Of a DNA stretch of 64,000 nt, positions 17,348-28,090 are shown piece by piece. The DNA comes from Micromonospora violae (GTDB lineage: Bacteria; Actinomycetota; Actinomycetes; Mycobacteriales; Micromonosporaceae). The notes beneath the pieces are model-generated. The model did not search any database. It saw only the letters and a list, made by a program, of their open reading frames with translations, and had not been told where the DNA came from. The DNA lies in contig NZ_SHKK01000001.1 of assembly GCF_004217135.1 (NCBI RefSeq), positions 4,526,001-4,590,000 of the forward strand, written 5' to 3'. Each line of letters opens with the position of its first letter. Position 1 is the stretch's first letter. A program made the translations under genes and the position numbers.

Positions 17348-18067
17348 TTGCGATTCGGGCTCGTTGCCCAAGACGTGGGGGTTGCACTCAGAGACGCACG
17401 GCGTTCGGTCACCAGCTGGTGCCGACGCCACACCATCGGTGGTGACGGGGCGGTGGCAGCCGTCCGTCGCGGACAGCGGCAGGGCGAGCCGGGAATGCTC
17501 AGCCGCGAACAGGAACTCGAGTTGATCGACACGCTGCGGGGCGTACACCCCGACGAGTTCGGCCTGGACGAGGAGCTGTGGACGCGGCAGAGCCTCACGA
17601 CGCTCATCCAGCGGCGTTTCGACCTGCCGTTGGACGCTGGAGCGGTCGGGGCGTACCTGCGGGCCTGGGGGTTGGGTCCGCGGGAACCGCGCGAGCGGGC
17701 CTGTGGGCTCTGCGTGAGCGCGGTCGAGCGTTGGGTCCGCAGCGAGTACCCGGCGATCACCCGGGCCGCCCAGGAACACCTCGCGGAGGTCTACTGGATC
17801 GGGCGGGTCCGGCTGCGCGGCACGATGCCGGCCGCCGACGTGATCTCCGCTGTCTCGTCGCGCGGGCGGGTGCGCTTCATGATCACCACGCCGACGGTGG
17901 ACCCGCCGCTCCCCCGCGACTTCGTGCTGCGGCTCAGCGGCGAGGAGCAGCGCACCGTCCACCTGATCGTCGACGGCTCCTGGCCGCGCAACGAGTGGCC
18001 GCGGCGGCTCCCTCGGCGGATCGTCCTGCACCCGCTGCCCAGCTGCGGGCGGGCGCTAGCCGCCTGA
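17348..18067 (+). CDS. IS630-like transposase-derived protein, probably catalytically dead
   Basis: 239 aa. Residues ~1-115 follow the IS630/Tc1 DNA-binding region: a first helix-turn-helix, a linker, then DEELWTRQSLTTLI and a VGAYLRAWGLGPREP segment that copies the second HTH of IS630 transposases. The rest resembles a shortened DDE domain. The first acidic strand reads VYWIGRVRL where an active enzyme has an Asp-Glu pair, the middle Asp survives in HLIVDGSWP, and the protein ends at HPLPS before the LNPIE glutamate. No inverted repeats or target duplication are visible. The TTG start is the first available in an AT-richer upstream region. It reads as a domesticated DNA-binding protein rather than a live IS; a decaying remnant is the alternative, though the frame is intact. 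Confidence 0.6.
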   Translation: MRFGLVAQDVGVALRDARRSVTSWCRRHTIGGDGAVAAVRRGQRQGEPGMLSREQELELIDTLRGVHPDEFGLDEELWTRQSLTTLIQRRFDLPLDAGAVGAYLRAWGLGPREPRERACGLCVSAVERWVRSEYPAITRAAQEHLAEVYWIGRVRLRGTMPAADVISAVSSRGRVRFMITTPTVDPPLPRDFVLRLSGEEQRTVHLIVDGSWPRNEWPRRLPRRIVLHPLPSCGRALAA

Positions 18068-18157
18068 GCACCGGGTGGGCCGGTCCGACACGATCGGCTC
18101 ACCCGATACCGATTCGGCGTACGCAGGGGAGGTTTGCTAGTCTTCTCCAGTCGCTGA

Positions 18158-18232
18158 GCCCCCGTAGCTCAGGGGATAGAGCACCGCCCTCCGGAGGCGG
18201 GGGCGCAGGTTCGAATCCTGCCGGGGGCACCA
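18158..18232 (+). tRNA. tRNA-Arg (anticodon CCG)
   Basis: Full cloverleaf. The 7-bp acceptor stem is GCCCCCG with CGGGGGC. The D arm is GCTC/GAGC. The anticodon stem is CCGCC/GGCGG with loop CTCCGGA, giving anticodon CCG. The T arm is GCAGG/CCTGC around TTCGAAT. Discriminator A is followed by an encoded CCA. It reads CGG codons. A short hairpin terminator follows. Confidence 0.97.
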
Positions 18233-18249
18233 GGCTTGGCCACCACACA

Positions 18250-18283
18250 AAGGCTCCTGACCAGAAAATCGGTCGGGAGCCTT
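18250..18283 (+). terminator. Hairpin terminator of tRNA-Arg
   Basis: A 13-bp stem (18250-18262 with 18271-18283) with one G-U pair and an A-rich loop, 18 bases after the tRNA 3' end. Confidence 0.75.
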
Positions 18284-18346
18284 GATCGTGTGCCGGGTAC
18301 GCAGCCCACCCGCAGCCGGCGAACGCGGTTGATCAAGAATGTCGCC

Positions 18347-18802
18347 ATGCTCTTTCTCCTGCTGCTCCTCGCCGCGCTGGGTGCGGCCGCGCTCGCGACC
18401 GTCCTCGCCGTCCGTGGCGTCCGGACGGCGGCGCGGAGGAGCGGACCGCCGGGTTGGCTGCGGGCGGTGGCGCTCCTCGCCGGTGCCGGCGCCGTCGCCA
18501 TGTACGCCTGGGGCCTGCTCCACCTCGGGTACGCGGTGATGCGGGCGGAGGACGGCGGGGCCGGCTCCGCCCCCGCCGGACCCTGCCGGGAGGGCGGGTC
18601 GCAACTGGCGAGCATGGTCGACGGGTACGGCGTCGACTTCCTGCCGCTCCGCTTCGAGTGCCACCTCAGCGGCGGCGGCACGTACGTCACCTCGTCGGTG
18701 CCCGGGTACGTCAACCAGGCCGCCGCCGCCCTCGGGCTGATCACCGCCGGCTGCGCAGTGCTCACGAGGACGACGGCGGGGCGCTCCCGACCGGTCGGGT
18801 GA
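18347..18802 (+). CDS. Small membrane protein, function unknown
   Basis: 151 aa from the ATG at 18347; longer in-frame starts would run into the tRNA terminator. Three hydrophobic segments (~1-25, ~36-58, ~122-142). The loop between the second and third is ~60 residues with two cysteines (GPCREGG and FECHLSGG), which could form a disulfide if the loop is outside the cell. No family recognised. Convergent with the UvrA-like gene, with only 10 bases between stops. No clear Shine-Dalgarno, so the start is uncertain. Confidence 0.6.
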   Translation: MLFLLLLLAALGAAALATVLAVRGVRTAARRSGPPGWLRAVALLAGAGAVAMYAWGLLHLGYAVMRAEDGGAGSAPAGPCREGGSQLASMVDGYGVDFLPLRFECHLSGGGTYVTSSVPGYVNQAAAALGLITAGCAVLTRTTAGRSRPVG

Positions 18803-18812
18803 CCGGGGACCG

Positions 18813-21194
<2,382 letters not shown>

Positions 21195-21223
21195 CGTGTC
21201 TCCATCTGTCGGGCGGTCGGGAC

Positions 21224-21634
21224 TCAGCGCGCTTGCTGGATGCGGACCATATTGCCGGCGGGATCGCGGAAGGCACAGTCGCGCACGCCGTACGGATGCT
21301 CGGTCGGTTCCTGGACGACCTCGGCGTCGCTCGCCTCCAGCTTGGCGAAGGTGGCGTCGAGGTCGTCGGTGGCCAGGTTGACGCCGAAGTAGCTGCCCTT
21401 GGCTATCAGCTCAAGGATGGTCTGCCGTTCGTCGTCGGTGATGCCCGGGTTGGCGGTCGGCGGGTGCAGGACGATGGACGTGCTGGGCTGGCCGACCGGC
21501 CCGAGCGTGATCCACCGCATCCCCTCGTAGCCGACGTCGAGGCGAACCTCGAAGCCGAGGAGGTCGCGGTAGAAGACCAGGGAGGCCTCCGGATCGGTGT
21601 GCGGAAGGAAGCTCGAGTGAATGGTGATATTCAT
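21224..21634 (-). CDS. VOC-superfamily (glyoxalase/bleomycin-resistance-like) protein
   Basis: 136 aa, one pair of beta-alpha-beta-beta-beta modules. The first begins MNITIHSSFLPHTDPEAS with FYRDLLGFEV, and the second ends with AFRDPAGNMVRIQQ, the usual closing strand. Such proteins are metal enzymes or drug-binding proteins. The DPAGN ending is common in phenazine/bleomycin-binding-like members, but the ligand cannot be told from sequence. It lies between an AraC regulator (5 bases upstream) and the UvrA-like gene (29 bases downstream), supporting a shared transcript. Confidence 0.88.
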   Translation of the reverse strand: MNITIHSSFLPHTDPEASLVFYRDLLGFEVRLDVGYEGMRWITLGPVGQPSTSIVLHPPTANPGITDDERQTILELIAKGSYFGVNLATDDLDATFAKLEASDAEVVQEPTEHPYGVRDCAFRDPAGNMVRIQQAR

Positions 21635-21639
21635 GCGAG

Positions 21640-22089
21640 TCACGCTAGGTGCGGCTGGGTGACCTGCGCTTCTCGATTCCTGACCGGTCTGGTCACCTGC
21701 TTCGCCACGCACGACGGCATCCCCGCCGTCGCCTGCGCCGCCTGCCGGCGGTAGACGCTGGGCGGCACGCCGACCAGCTCGGTGAAACGGGTGCTGAAGG
21801 TGCCCAACGACGAGCAGCCGACCGCGAAACAGACGTCGGTGACGCTCATGTCGCCACAGCGCAGCAGGGCCATCGCCCGCTCGATCCGCCGGGTCATGAG
21901 GTAGCTGTACGGAGATTCGCCGTAGGCGAGCCGGAACTCGCGGCTGAGGTGCCCGGCCGACATGTGCGCGCCACGGGCGAGCGCCTCGACGTCCAGCGGA
22001 GACGCGTACTCCCGGTCGATCCGGTCGCGGACCCGGCGCAGCCGCGCGAGGTCGCTGAATCGCTGGGTCGCGTCGGATTTGCTGCTCAC
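21640..22089 (-). CDS. AraC-family transcriptional regulator
   Basis: 149 aa, essentially only the AraC DNA-binding domain: two helix-turn-helices, SPLDVEALARGAHMSAGHLS then SVTDVCFAVGCSSLGTFST, ending in GVPPSVYRRQ. No recognisable N-terminal sensor. Small solo AraC/XylS proteins of this type usually activate adjacent stress or drug genes. The GTG at 22089 gives the N-terminus typical of relatives; an in-frame GTG at 22137 would add 16 residues. The VOC gene starts 5 bases after its stop, so it heads the operon it probably controls. Confidence 0.88.
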   Translation of the reverse strand: MSSKSDATQRFSDLARLRRVRDRIDREYASPLDVEALARGAHMSAGHLSREFRLAYGESPYSYLMTRRIERAMALLRCGDMSVTDVCFAVGCSSLGTFSTRFTELVGVPPSVYRRQAAQATAGMPSCVAKQVTRPVRNREAQVTQPHLA

Positions 22090-22158
22090 CTGGACGATCG
22101 TGCCACAGCCCGCCGACACATCGACCGCTCGCCGCACCCGGGCGGGCCGACGAGCCGG

Positions 22159-23118
22159 TCAGCCGGTCTCGCGGCGGGCGCGGGCGCGGCGCTTGCCCTC
22201 GTGCATGGCCTGCACCCGGGCCACCGGGATGGTCCGCCCCTCGGCGACCAGGTCGGCGGGGAGCGACTGCGGGGCCGGCATCAGCGCGGCCCACGGGTCG
22301 TCGTCGGCGAGCAGCGACGGTGCGGTGCGGATGGTGAAGTCGGCGGGGGTCACCTCGGTCAGGTCGGCCCAGTCGACCGGGAAGGAGACCGGCATCCCGG
22401 GGCGCAGCCGGGGGCTGTACGCGGCGGCCACCGTCGCCCCGCCGGCCCGGGTGGCGTCCACGAAGACCCGGCCACCCCGGTCCTCCTTGATGTACGCCGT
22501 GGTGGCCAGCGCCGGGTCGAGCCGCTCGGCGCGGACGGCGAGCGCCCGGGTGGCGGCGGCCAACTCCTCGGCCGTGGGCGCGTCGGTCACCGGAACGAAG
22601 ACGTGCACCCCCTTGGCGCCGCTGGTCTTGACGGCGCCGGCCAGGCCGGCGTCGGCGAGCGCCTGACGGACCAGCAGGGCCGCGTCGACCGCCGCGCGGA
22701 ACCCGTCGCCGTTCGGCGGGTCCAGGTCGAGGACCAGGTGGGTGGGCCGGTGCAGATCCGCCACGGTGGCCAGCGTCGGGTGGTACTCCACCGCCCGCTG
22801 GTTGGCGAACCAGAGCAGGGTGCGGCGGTCGTCGCAGAGGGCGTACGAGATCTCCCGGTGTGACGCCTCCGCCCAGACCGGCGCCCGGCGGACCCAGTCC
22901 GGGGTGTACCGGGGCGGGTTCTTCTGCATGAACGGCGGCTGGCCGGGACGGACCCTGATCACCGACAGCGGGCGGCCCCGCAGGTGCGGGAGGATCCGCT
23001 CACTGACCGCGTCGAGGTAGTCCACCAGGTCGCGTTTGGTCGCGTCGTCGCGGTCGGACAGCGGCTGGTCCAGGTTGGTCAGGGCCACGCCGTCCCGGGT
23101 CTCGTCAGCCTCACTCAC
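22159..23118 (-). CDS. Stand-alone LigD-type primase/polymerase (NHEJ polymerase domain)
   Basis: 319-aa archaeo-eukaryotic primase-fold polymerase homologous to the LigD polymerase domain, which adds ribo- or deoxynucleotides during end joining. Catalytic aspartates are in LVLDLDPP (D131, D133), followed by GAKGVHVFVPV and the late FPVDWADL aspartate; VFVDATRAGGATVAAAYS is the family's mid-domain signature. The GTG at 23118 is preceded by GGGAGGG at ~9 bases. No Ku or ATP-dependent ligase lies in the window, so partners must be elsewhere. Divergent from the HxlR regulator, with a palindrome in the shared gap. Confidence 0.9.
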   Translation of the reverse strand: MSEADETRDGVALTNLDQPLSDRDDATKRDLVDYLDAVSERILPHLRGRPLSVIRVRPGQPPFMQKNPPRYTPDWVRRAPVWAEASHREISYALCDDRRTLLWFANQRAVEYHPTLATVADLHRPTHLVLDLDPPNGDGFRAAVDAALLVRQALADAGLAGAVKTSGAKGVHVFVPVTDAPTAEELAAATRALAVRAERLDPALATTAYIKEDRGGRVFVDATRAGGATVAAAYSPRLRPGMPVSFPVDWADLTEVTPADFTIRTAPSLLADDDPWAALMPAPQSLPADLVAEGRTIPVARVQAMHEGKRRARARRETG

Positions 23119-23204
23119 CCGACCACCCTCCCGGCCCCGCTGCCGTCGGTCAACCGGACGCGGCGCGACACGCTCCACGAGACCCCTCCTTAATGCACGA
23201 TTTG

Positions 23205-23216
23205 TTACCTAGGTCA
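23205..23216. promoter_or_regulatory. Candidate HxlR operator in the LigD-pol / HxlR gap
   Basis: The near-palindrome TTACCTAGGTCA, with a perfect ACCTAGGT core, lies in the 138-base divergent gap and 50 bases before the HxlR start. TTAC..GTAA-type palindromes are usual for HxlR regulators. Assignment is inference. Confidence 0.5.
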
Positions 23217-23256
23217 TCGTCTGTGACCATGAACCGGAGCGGAAGGAGGCACAGTG

Positions 23257-23688
23257 ATGTCCCAGCGGAACAGCGATGTGTCCGCGCAGGTCGAGGCCGA
23301 GTCCACCTGCGCGGCCGACGACGTGCCGTTCACCCCGGGTCAGGCGCGGGCCTGCACCGTCCGCGAGGTGCTCGACCGGGTCGGCGGCAAGTGGAGCATC
23401 GGCATCCTGGTGGCCGCCTCGAACGGGCCGGTGCGCTTCACCGAGCTGGAGCGGCACATCGAGGGCATCAGCCGCCGGATGCTCACGCTGACGCTGCGCC
23501 AACTGGAGCGCGACGGGCTGCTGCACCGCACGGTCTACCCGACCGTGCCGCCCAAGGTCGAGTACACCGCCACCCCGATGGCGCTGGAGCTCTACGAGTC
23601 ACTGGTCGCGCTGACCAGCTGGGCCGAGCGGCACCGCCGGGCGATCGCCGAGGCGCGGACCAGGTACGACGCCCAGCACGCCGGATAA
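23257..23688 (+). CDS. HxlR-family winged-helix regulator
   Basis: 143 aa. The typical single-domain form: an N-terminal cysteine (RACTVREVLDRVGGKWSI), wing helix RFTELERHIEGISRRMLT, then LRQLERDGLL and VEYTATPMALEL. Strong GGAAGGAGG sits 7 bases before the ATG at 23257; a GTG one codon earlier is less well spaced. HxlR proteins sense redox, aldehydes or metabolites and often regulate a divergent neighbour. Here the neighbour is the LigD-type polymerase, with a palindromic candidate operator between them. Confidence 0.92.
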   Translation: MSQRNSDVSAQVEAESTCAADDVPFTPGQARACTVREVLDRVGGKWSIGILVAASNGPVRFTELERHIEGISRRMLTLTLRQLERDGLLHRTVYPTVPPKVEYTATPMALELYESLVALTSWAERHRRAIAEARTRYDAQHAG

Positions 23689-23725
23689 AACCCACCCCGG
23701 GTGTGGTGAACGCCACCGCTTCAGT

Positions 23726-23760
23726 CTGACCGATCGGTCAGGGTCTGACCGATCGGTCAG
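23726..23760. promoter_or_regulatory. Twin perfect TetR operators
   Basis: Two identical, perfect 16-bp palindromes CTGACCGATCGGTCAG at 23726-23741 and 23745-23760, 3 bp apart (centres 19 bp apart), ending 30 bases before the TetR start. This is the classic TetR palindrome type, so autorepression of the TetR-MMPL operon is very likely. The spacing would let two dimers bind on neighbouring, partly offset faces. Confidence 0.85.
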
Positions 23761-23790
23761 GCATGCTGGTTCGCGGGAGGTGGACCGGCC

Positions 23791-24378
23791 ATGGTCAGAG
23801 CGACACCCGACACGCACGGCGAGATCCTCGCCGCGGCGGCGCGGCGGTTCACGGTGACCGGATACCGGGGCACCTCGTTACAGGACATCGCCCGCGAGGT
23901 CGGCTGCTCCAAGGCCACCGTGCTCTACCACTTCGCCAACAAGGAAGCCCTGCTCGCCGAACTGATGGCCCCCGCCATCGACGTGCTCCGCGGCCTCGAC
24001 GACCAGCTCAACGGCCTGACCGGAGCGGCCGCCCAGGAGGTCGCCGCACAGGGCTTCGTCGACCTCGCGGTCCGGTTCCGGCAGGAGATCGCGGTGCTGC
24101 GCGGCGAGTTCCCGGAACTGCTGTCCCAGCCAGCCTTCGCGCACATCCAGCAGATCTCCGACCGGCTGCGGGGCGCGTTGGCCGGGCACTCCGACCGGCC
24201 GGGCGCCCGGATCGCCGCCCTGGTGCTGCTCGCCGGCATCTCCGAGGCGTGCGCCGAGTTCGTCGACATCCCCGACGACGAACTGCGCCCCGCCCTGCTC
24301 ACCCTCGCCCGGCGGGCCGTCGAGCCCGTCGACACTCCCCTGCCCCATCCACCCACGACCGAGGACAAGGACTCCTGA
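23791..24378 (+). CDS. TetR-family repressor of the MMPL exporter
   Basis: 195 aa. N-terminal HTH (TSLQDIAREVGCSKATVLYH, ~30-49) and an all-helical ligand domain. ATG 23791 is preceded by GGGAGGTGG. Two perfect palindromic operators lie directly upstream. Its TGA overlaps the MMPL gene's ATG by one base (TGATG), so repressor and exporter are translationally coupled. This is the standard layout of a drug- or lipid-inducible efflux operon. The ligand is unknown. Confidence 0.95.
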   Translation: MVRATPDTHGEILAAAARRFTVTGYRGTSLQDIAREVGCSKATVLYHFANKEALLAELMAPAIDVLRGLDDQLNGLTGAAAQEVAAQGFVDLAVRFRQEIAVLRGEFPELLSQPAFAHIQQISDRLRGALAGHSDRPGARIAALVLLAGISEACAEFVDIPDDELRPALLTLARRAVEPVDTPLPHPPTTEDKDS

Positions 24379-26594
24379 TGGCCACCCTGCTCTACCGGCT
24401 CGGCCGGGGCGCGTTGCGCCGGCGACGGCTCGTCGTCGCGCTCTGGCTCGTCGTACTCGTCGTCGCCGGCCTGGCCGCGGCGACCCTGCGCGGCCCGACG
24501 GCGAGCAACTTCACCATGCCCGGCACCGAGAGCCAGCGCGCGCTCGACCTGCTGGCCGACCAGTTCCCCGCAGCCAGCGGCGCCACCGGCACCATCACGG
24601 TCAAGGCGCCCGCCGACGGGCAACTGGGCACCCCGCAGGGTCAGGCCGTGGTCCAGGAACTCGTCCAGCAGGCCTCGGCACTGCCCGGCGTGGTCGGCGC
24701 GGTCAACCCGTTCCAGGTCGGCGCGGTCTCGCCCAACGGCCGGTACGCGCTGGTCCAGGTCCAGTTCGCCACCGGCGGGGACGAGGTGACCGACGCGCAG
24801 CGCACCGCGTACGAGCAGGTCGGCGCGGCGGCCAGGGCGCAGGGTTGGCAGGTCGCCCCCGGCGGTGAGGTGCTCGGCGGCGAACCGGAGATCGGTTCCA
24901 CCGAGGCGCTCGGCGTCCTGGTCGCCGCCATCGTTCTGATCATCACGTTCGGGTCACTGGTCGCCGCCGGCATGACCATGCTCAACGCGCTGATCGGCGT
25001 GGGCGCTGGCATGGCCGGGCTGTTCGCGCTGAGCGGCGCCGTCCAGCTCACCAGCACCGCACCGATCCTGGCGCTGATGCTCGGTCTCGCGGTCGGCATC
25101 GACTACTCACTCTTCATCACCTCCCGGCACCGGCAGAACCTGCTCGACGGCCTGTCCCCGGAGGAGGCGGTCGGCCGCGCCGTAGGCACCGCCGGGTCGG
25201 CCGTGGTCTTCGCCGGCGCCACCGTGGTCATCGCCCTGGCCGGGCTCGCCGTGGTGGACATTCCGTTCCTCACCGTGATGGGTCTCGCCGCCGCCGGCAC
25301 GGTCACCGTCGCCGTCCTCGTCGCCATCACCCTCCAGCCGGCGCTGCTCGGCTTCGCCGGTCGCCGGGTGCTCCCCCGCCGGCTGCGCACCGTCCCCACC
25401 GAGGCCGCCGAGGACGACACGGACGTCACCGACCGGCCGACGGTGGAGACGACCACACCCGAGGACCGCAACCGGTTCGGCTTCCGCTGGGCGCGACTGG
25501 TCACCCGGTTCCGCGTACCGGTCATCCTGGTGGGCCTGCTCGGCCTGGGGCTGCTCGCGCTGCCCACGCCGGACATGCGCCTGGCTCTGCCCGGCGCCGC
25601 GACGGCCGCCGTCGGCTCCCCCGCCCGGGTGGCGAACGACCTGACCGTCGAGGGCTTCGGCGCGGGCTTCACCGGCCGCCTCGCGGTGGTGGTCGCCGGC
25701 GACACGCCGCAGGCCACCTCGGCCGCCGTGCCGCAGGTGACCGCCCTGCTCCAGCGCACCGAGAACGTCCTCGCGGTGGCCCCACCCCAGCTCAGCCCGG
25801 ACGGCCGGACCGCGCTGCTGGGCGTGGTGCCGAAGACCGGCCCGACCGACGAGGCCACCGAGACCCTGGTCCACGACATCCGTGCCTCGGTACGCGGGAT
25901 CCCCGACGCGGACGTGCTGCTCACCGGCGTCACCGCAATCGGCATCGACGTCTCCGAGAAGCTGTCCGACGCGCTACCGATCTACCTGCTGCTGGTGGTC
26001 GGGCTCTCGGTGCTGCTGCTGATGCTGGTGTTCCGCTCGCTGCTGGTGCCGATCAAGGCGGCGCTGGGCTTCCTGCTCACCGTCGCCGCCACGTTCGGCA
26101 TCACGGTCGCCGTCTTCCAGCAGGGGCACCTCGCCGACCTCGTCGGCCTGGACACCCCCGGCCCGCTGATCAGCTTCCTGCCGATCCTGCTGATCGGCAT
26201 CCTGTTCGGGCTCGCCATGGACTACGAGGTGTTCCTGGTCTCCCGGATGCGGGAGGACTTCGTGCACGGTGAGACCGCCCGACAGGCCACCATCAGCGGC
26301 ATGGGGCACGGCGCACGGGTGGTCACGGCCGCCGCGCTGATCATGATCTCGGTCTTCGGGGGCTTCGTCTTCCTGGAGGATCCGGTGATCAAGTCGATGG
26401 GCTTCGCGCTCGCCATTGGCGTCGCCATCGACGCGTTCGTGGTCCGGATGACCATCGTCCCGGCGGTGATGTCGCTCCTCGGCGACCGCGCCTGGTGGCT
26501 GCCCCGCTGGCTCGACCGCGCCCTGCCAAACGTGGACATCGAAGGCGAAGGCCTCCGCACCCACCTCGAAGACCGCACCCCGACGCACGTCTAG
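24378..26594 (+). CDS. MMPL-family membrane transporter
   Basis: 738 aa, 12 predicted helices in two repeats with two extracytoplasmic domains (~35-185 and ~400-530). The proton-relay Asp-Tyr pairs occur in both halves: LAVGIDYSLF near 239 and GLAMDYEVF near 615. A charged Pro/Thr-rich linker (~335-370) joins the halves. MMPL proteins export lipids, siderophores or drugs in actinomycetes. The ATG overlaps the TetR stop, so it is under the repressor's control. The C-terminus ends in an arginine/proline-rich cytoplasmic tail. Confidence 0.93.
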   Translation: MATLLYRLGRGALRRRRLVVALWLVVLVVAGLAAATLRGPTASNFTMPGTESQRALDLLADQFPAASGATGTITVKAPADGQLGTPQGQAVVQELVQQASALPGVVGAVNPFQVGAVSPNGRYALVQVQFATGGDEVTDAQRTAYEQVGAAARAQGWQVAPGGEVLGGEPEIGSTEALGVLVAAIVLIITFGSLVAAGMTMLNALIGVGAGMAGLFALSGAVQLTSTAPILALMLGLAVGIDYSLFITSRHRQNLLDGLSPEEAVGRAVGTAGSAVVFAGATVVIALAGLAVVDIPFLTVMGLAAAGTVTVAVLVAITLQPALLGFAGRRVLPRRLRTVPTEAAEDDTDVTDRPTVETTTPEDRNRFGFRWARLVTRFRVPVILVGLLGLGLLALPTPDMRLALPGAATAAVGSPARVANDLTVEGFGAGFTGRLAVVVAGDTPQATSAAVPQVTALLQRTENVLAVAPPQLSPDGRTALLGVVPKTGPTDEATETLVHDIRASVRGIPDADVLLTGVTAIGIDVSEKLSDALPIYLLLVVGLSVLLLMLVFRSLLVPIKAALGFLLTVAATFGITVAVFQQGHLADLVGLDTPGPLISFLPILLIGILFGLAMDYEVFLVSRMREDFVHGETARQATISGMGHGARVVTAAALIMISVFGGFVFLEDPVIKSMGFALAIGVAIDAFVVRMTIVPAVMSLLGDRAWWLPRWLDRALPNVDIEGEGLRTHLEDRTPTHV

Positions 26595-26611
26595 CCCCCA
26601 CCCCCACCCCG

Positions 26612-26686
26612 GTCGATCATGGAGTTGTGGTGCCCGTCATGCCCCGATCAGAGGCATTTGTCCGGCACCACAACTCCATGATCGAC
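26612..26686. repeat. Palindromic intergenic element, type II (copy 1)
   Basis: A perfect 23-bp inverted repeat (26612-26634 with 26664-26686) beginning GTCGATCATGGAGTTGTGG around a 29-nt centre that has its own small ATGCC/GGCAT stem. A C-rich run of five-C blocks (26595-26610) touches its left edge. It lies between two convergent stops (MMPL and erythromycin-esterase homologue) and shares its arm with the element at 43307. Confidence 0.92.
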
Positions 26687-26704
26687 GCGATCGGGGCGCC
26701 CGGT

Positions 26705-27961
26705 TCACACCCCCGCCGGGTAGGTCTCCATCTCACCGGGGGCCGCCGGCACCGGTAGCGGGTGCAGAGCTGTGGTGTCGTCGCACCAGATGAAGGCGTC
26801 GTAGCGGTCGCCGAGGCGGGTGGGCACGTAATTGCCCCAGGACTCGAACGACGGGTCGTAGACGACCCCGATCGCCCGGTGGTCCGCGGTGTCGGTGACC
26901 CAGCCCGGCTGGTCGTCGCCGCCGAAGATCAGCACCGCCCGATCCGGCATCAGCTCGTGCAGCCGCCGCTCGATCGAGCCCTCCCGGGCCGGCGGCACCA
27001 CCATCGCCTCGGGCGGCGAACCCCACCGGGGCGCGGCGATCACCGTGCCCCGGTAATTGCCGAAGCCGATCAGGGCCACCGCGTCCTCGCCGTGCCGTTC
27101 TCGGGCCAACTGACCGATGTTGATCATCCCGTCGGCGGACATGTCCGTGGCCCGGGCGTCCCCCACGTGCGTGTTGTGCGCCCAGACGATGCCCCGGGCG
27201 TCCGGGCCGTACCGGTCCAGCAGCCGGTCCAGGGTGTCCTGCATGTGGGTGTCGCGGATGTTCCACGAGTCCGGCCCGCCGGCCACCATCGCCCGGTAGT
27301 AGCGCTCCGCGCCCGCCACCACCTCGGCGTTCTGCCAGGCCGAGAAACGGTCCGGGCCGTCGGAGAGGGCGTGCTCGCGGGTCCGGGCGAGCAACCGGAC
27401 GACCTCCTCCTCGCAGCGCGCGGAGACGAACCGGCTGGCCGCGCCGTACTCCTCGACCCTCTTGCCGTACGGCTCGAAACACCGGTACGCGTCCTGCGCC
27501 GCCTCCAGCGACTTCGGGTCCTCCTCCCCCAGGTAGTCGAAGATCGCCTGCATCGACTCCCAGAGGCTGTACACGTCGAGCCCGTGGAACCCGGCCCGCT
27601 GCCCCTCCGGCCGCTCCACGTTCCAGGCCCGCAGCCAGCTGGTGAACCGTGCCACCTCGGCGTTCGCCCACATCCAGGTCGGCCACCGCTCGAACTGATC
27701 GAGCGCGAGCTGCGGTTCGAGCGCGCCGCCGGGCGCTGCCGTCACCGAACGGTGCACCCGATCGCAGTCGGGCCAGTCACCCTCGACGGCGACGAACGAG
27801 AAGCCGCACTCCGCGATCAACCGGCGGGTGAGCTGCTCCCGCAACCGGTAGTAGTCGTAACTGCCGTGGGTGGACTCACCGATCATCACCACCCGGGCGT
27901 CGCGAACGCGCTCCAGCAACGGGTCGAAGTCGCTCGGCGCGCCGAGCCGCTGAACCAGCAT
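26705..27961 (-). CDS. Erythromycin esterase family protein
   Basis: 418 aa. The family core is intact: MIGESTHGSYDYYRLREQL, with a Glu-Ser-Thr-His active-site motif near residue 32, then VAVEGDWPDCDRVHR and, later, VWAHNTHVGDARATDM. True macrolide esterases (EreA/B) hydrolyse the lactone ring, but most actinobacterial homologues have unproven substrates. ATG 27961 begins nine residues before the core; an upstream GTG at 28018 is possible. DUF2795 diverges. No adjacent phosphoribosyltransferase, a frequent partner, is present. Confidence 0.85.
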   Translation of the reverse strand: MLVQRLGAPSDFDPLLERVRDARVVMIGESTHGSYDYYRLREQLTRRLIAECGFSFVAVEGDWPDCDRVHRSVTAAPGGALEPQLALDQFERWPTWMWANAEVARFTSWLRAWNVERPEGQRAGFHGLDVYSLWESMQAIFDYLGEEDPKSLEAAQDAYRCFEPYGKRVEEYGAASRFVSARCEEEVVRLLARTREHALSDGPDRFSAWQNAEVVAGAERYYRAMVAGGPDSWNIRDTHMQDTLDRLLDRYGPDARGIVWAHNTHVGDARATDMSADGMINIGQLARERHGEDAVALIGFGNYRGTVIAAPRWGSPPEAMVVPPAREGSIERRLHELMPDRAVLIFGGDDQPGWVTDTADHRAIGVVYDPSFESWGNYVPTRLGDRYDAFIWCDDTTALHPLPVPAAPGEMETYPAGV

Positions 27962-28090
27962 GCCAGCGGCTACCCGGCGGCCGCTGCGGCAAACCGTCGG
28001 CGCGGCGTGGGCCGACACGCCGGCCGCCGGGCCGTCGGAGGTGCCGACCAGACCGGTGTACGACCCACCGCGAGCGGGTAGCCGGCCGAC

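Noticed and set aside
17348..18067. Intact insertion sequence
   Set aside because: No terminal inverted repeats or target duplication found, and the catalytic residues are incomplete.
26705..27961. Firm call of macrolide resistance (Ere)
   Set aside because: Most family members of this type have no shown macrolide esterase activity; only the family is supported.
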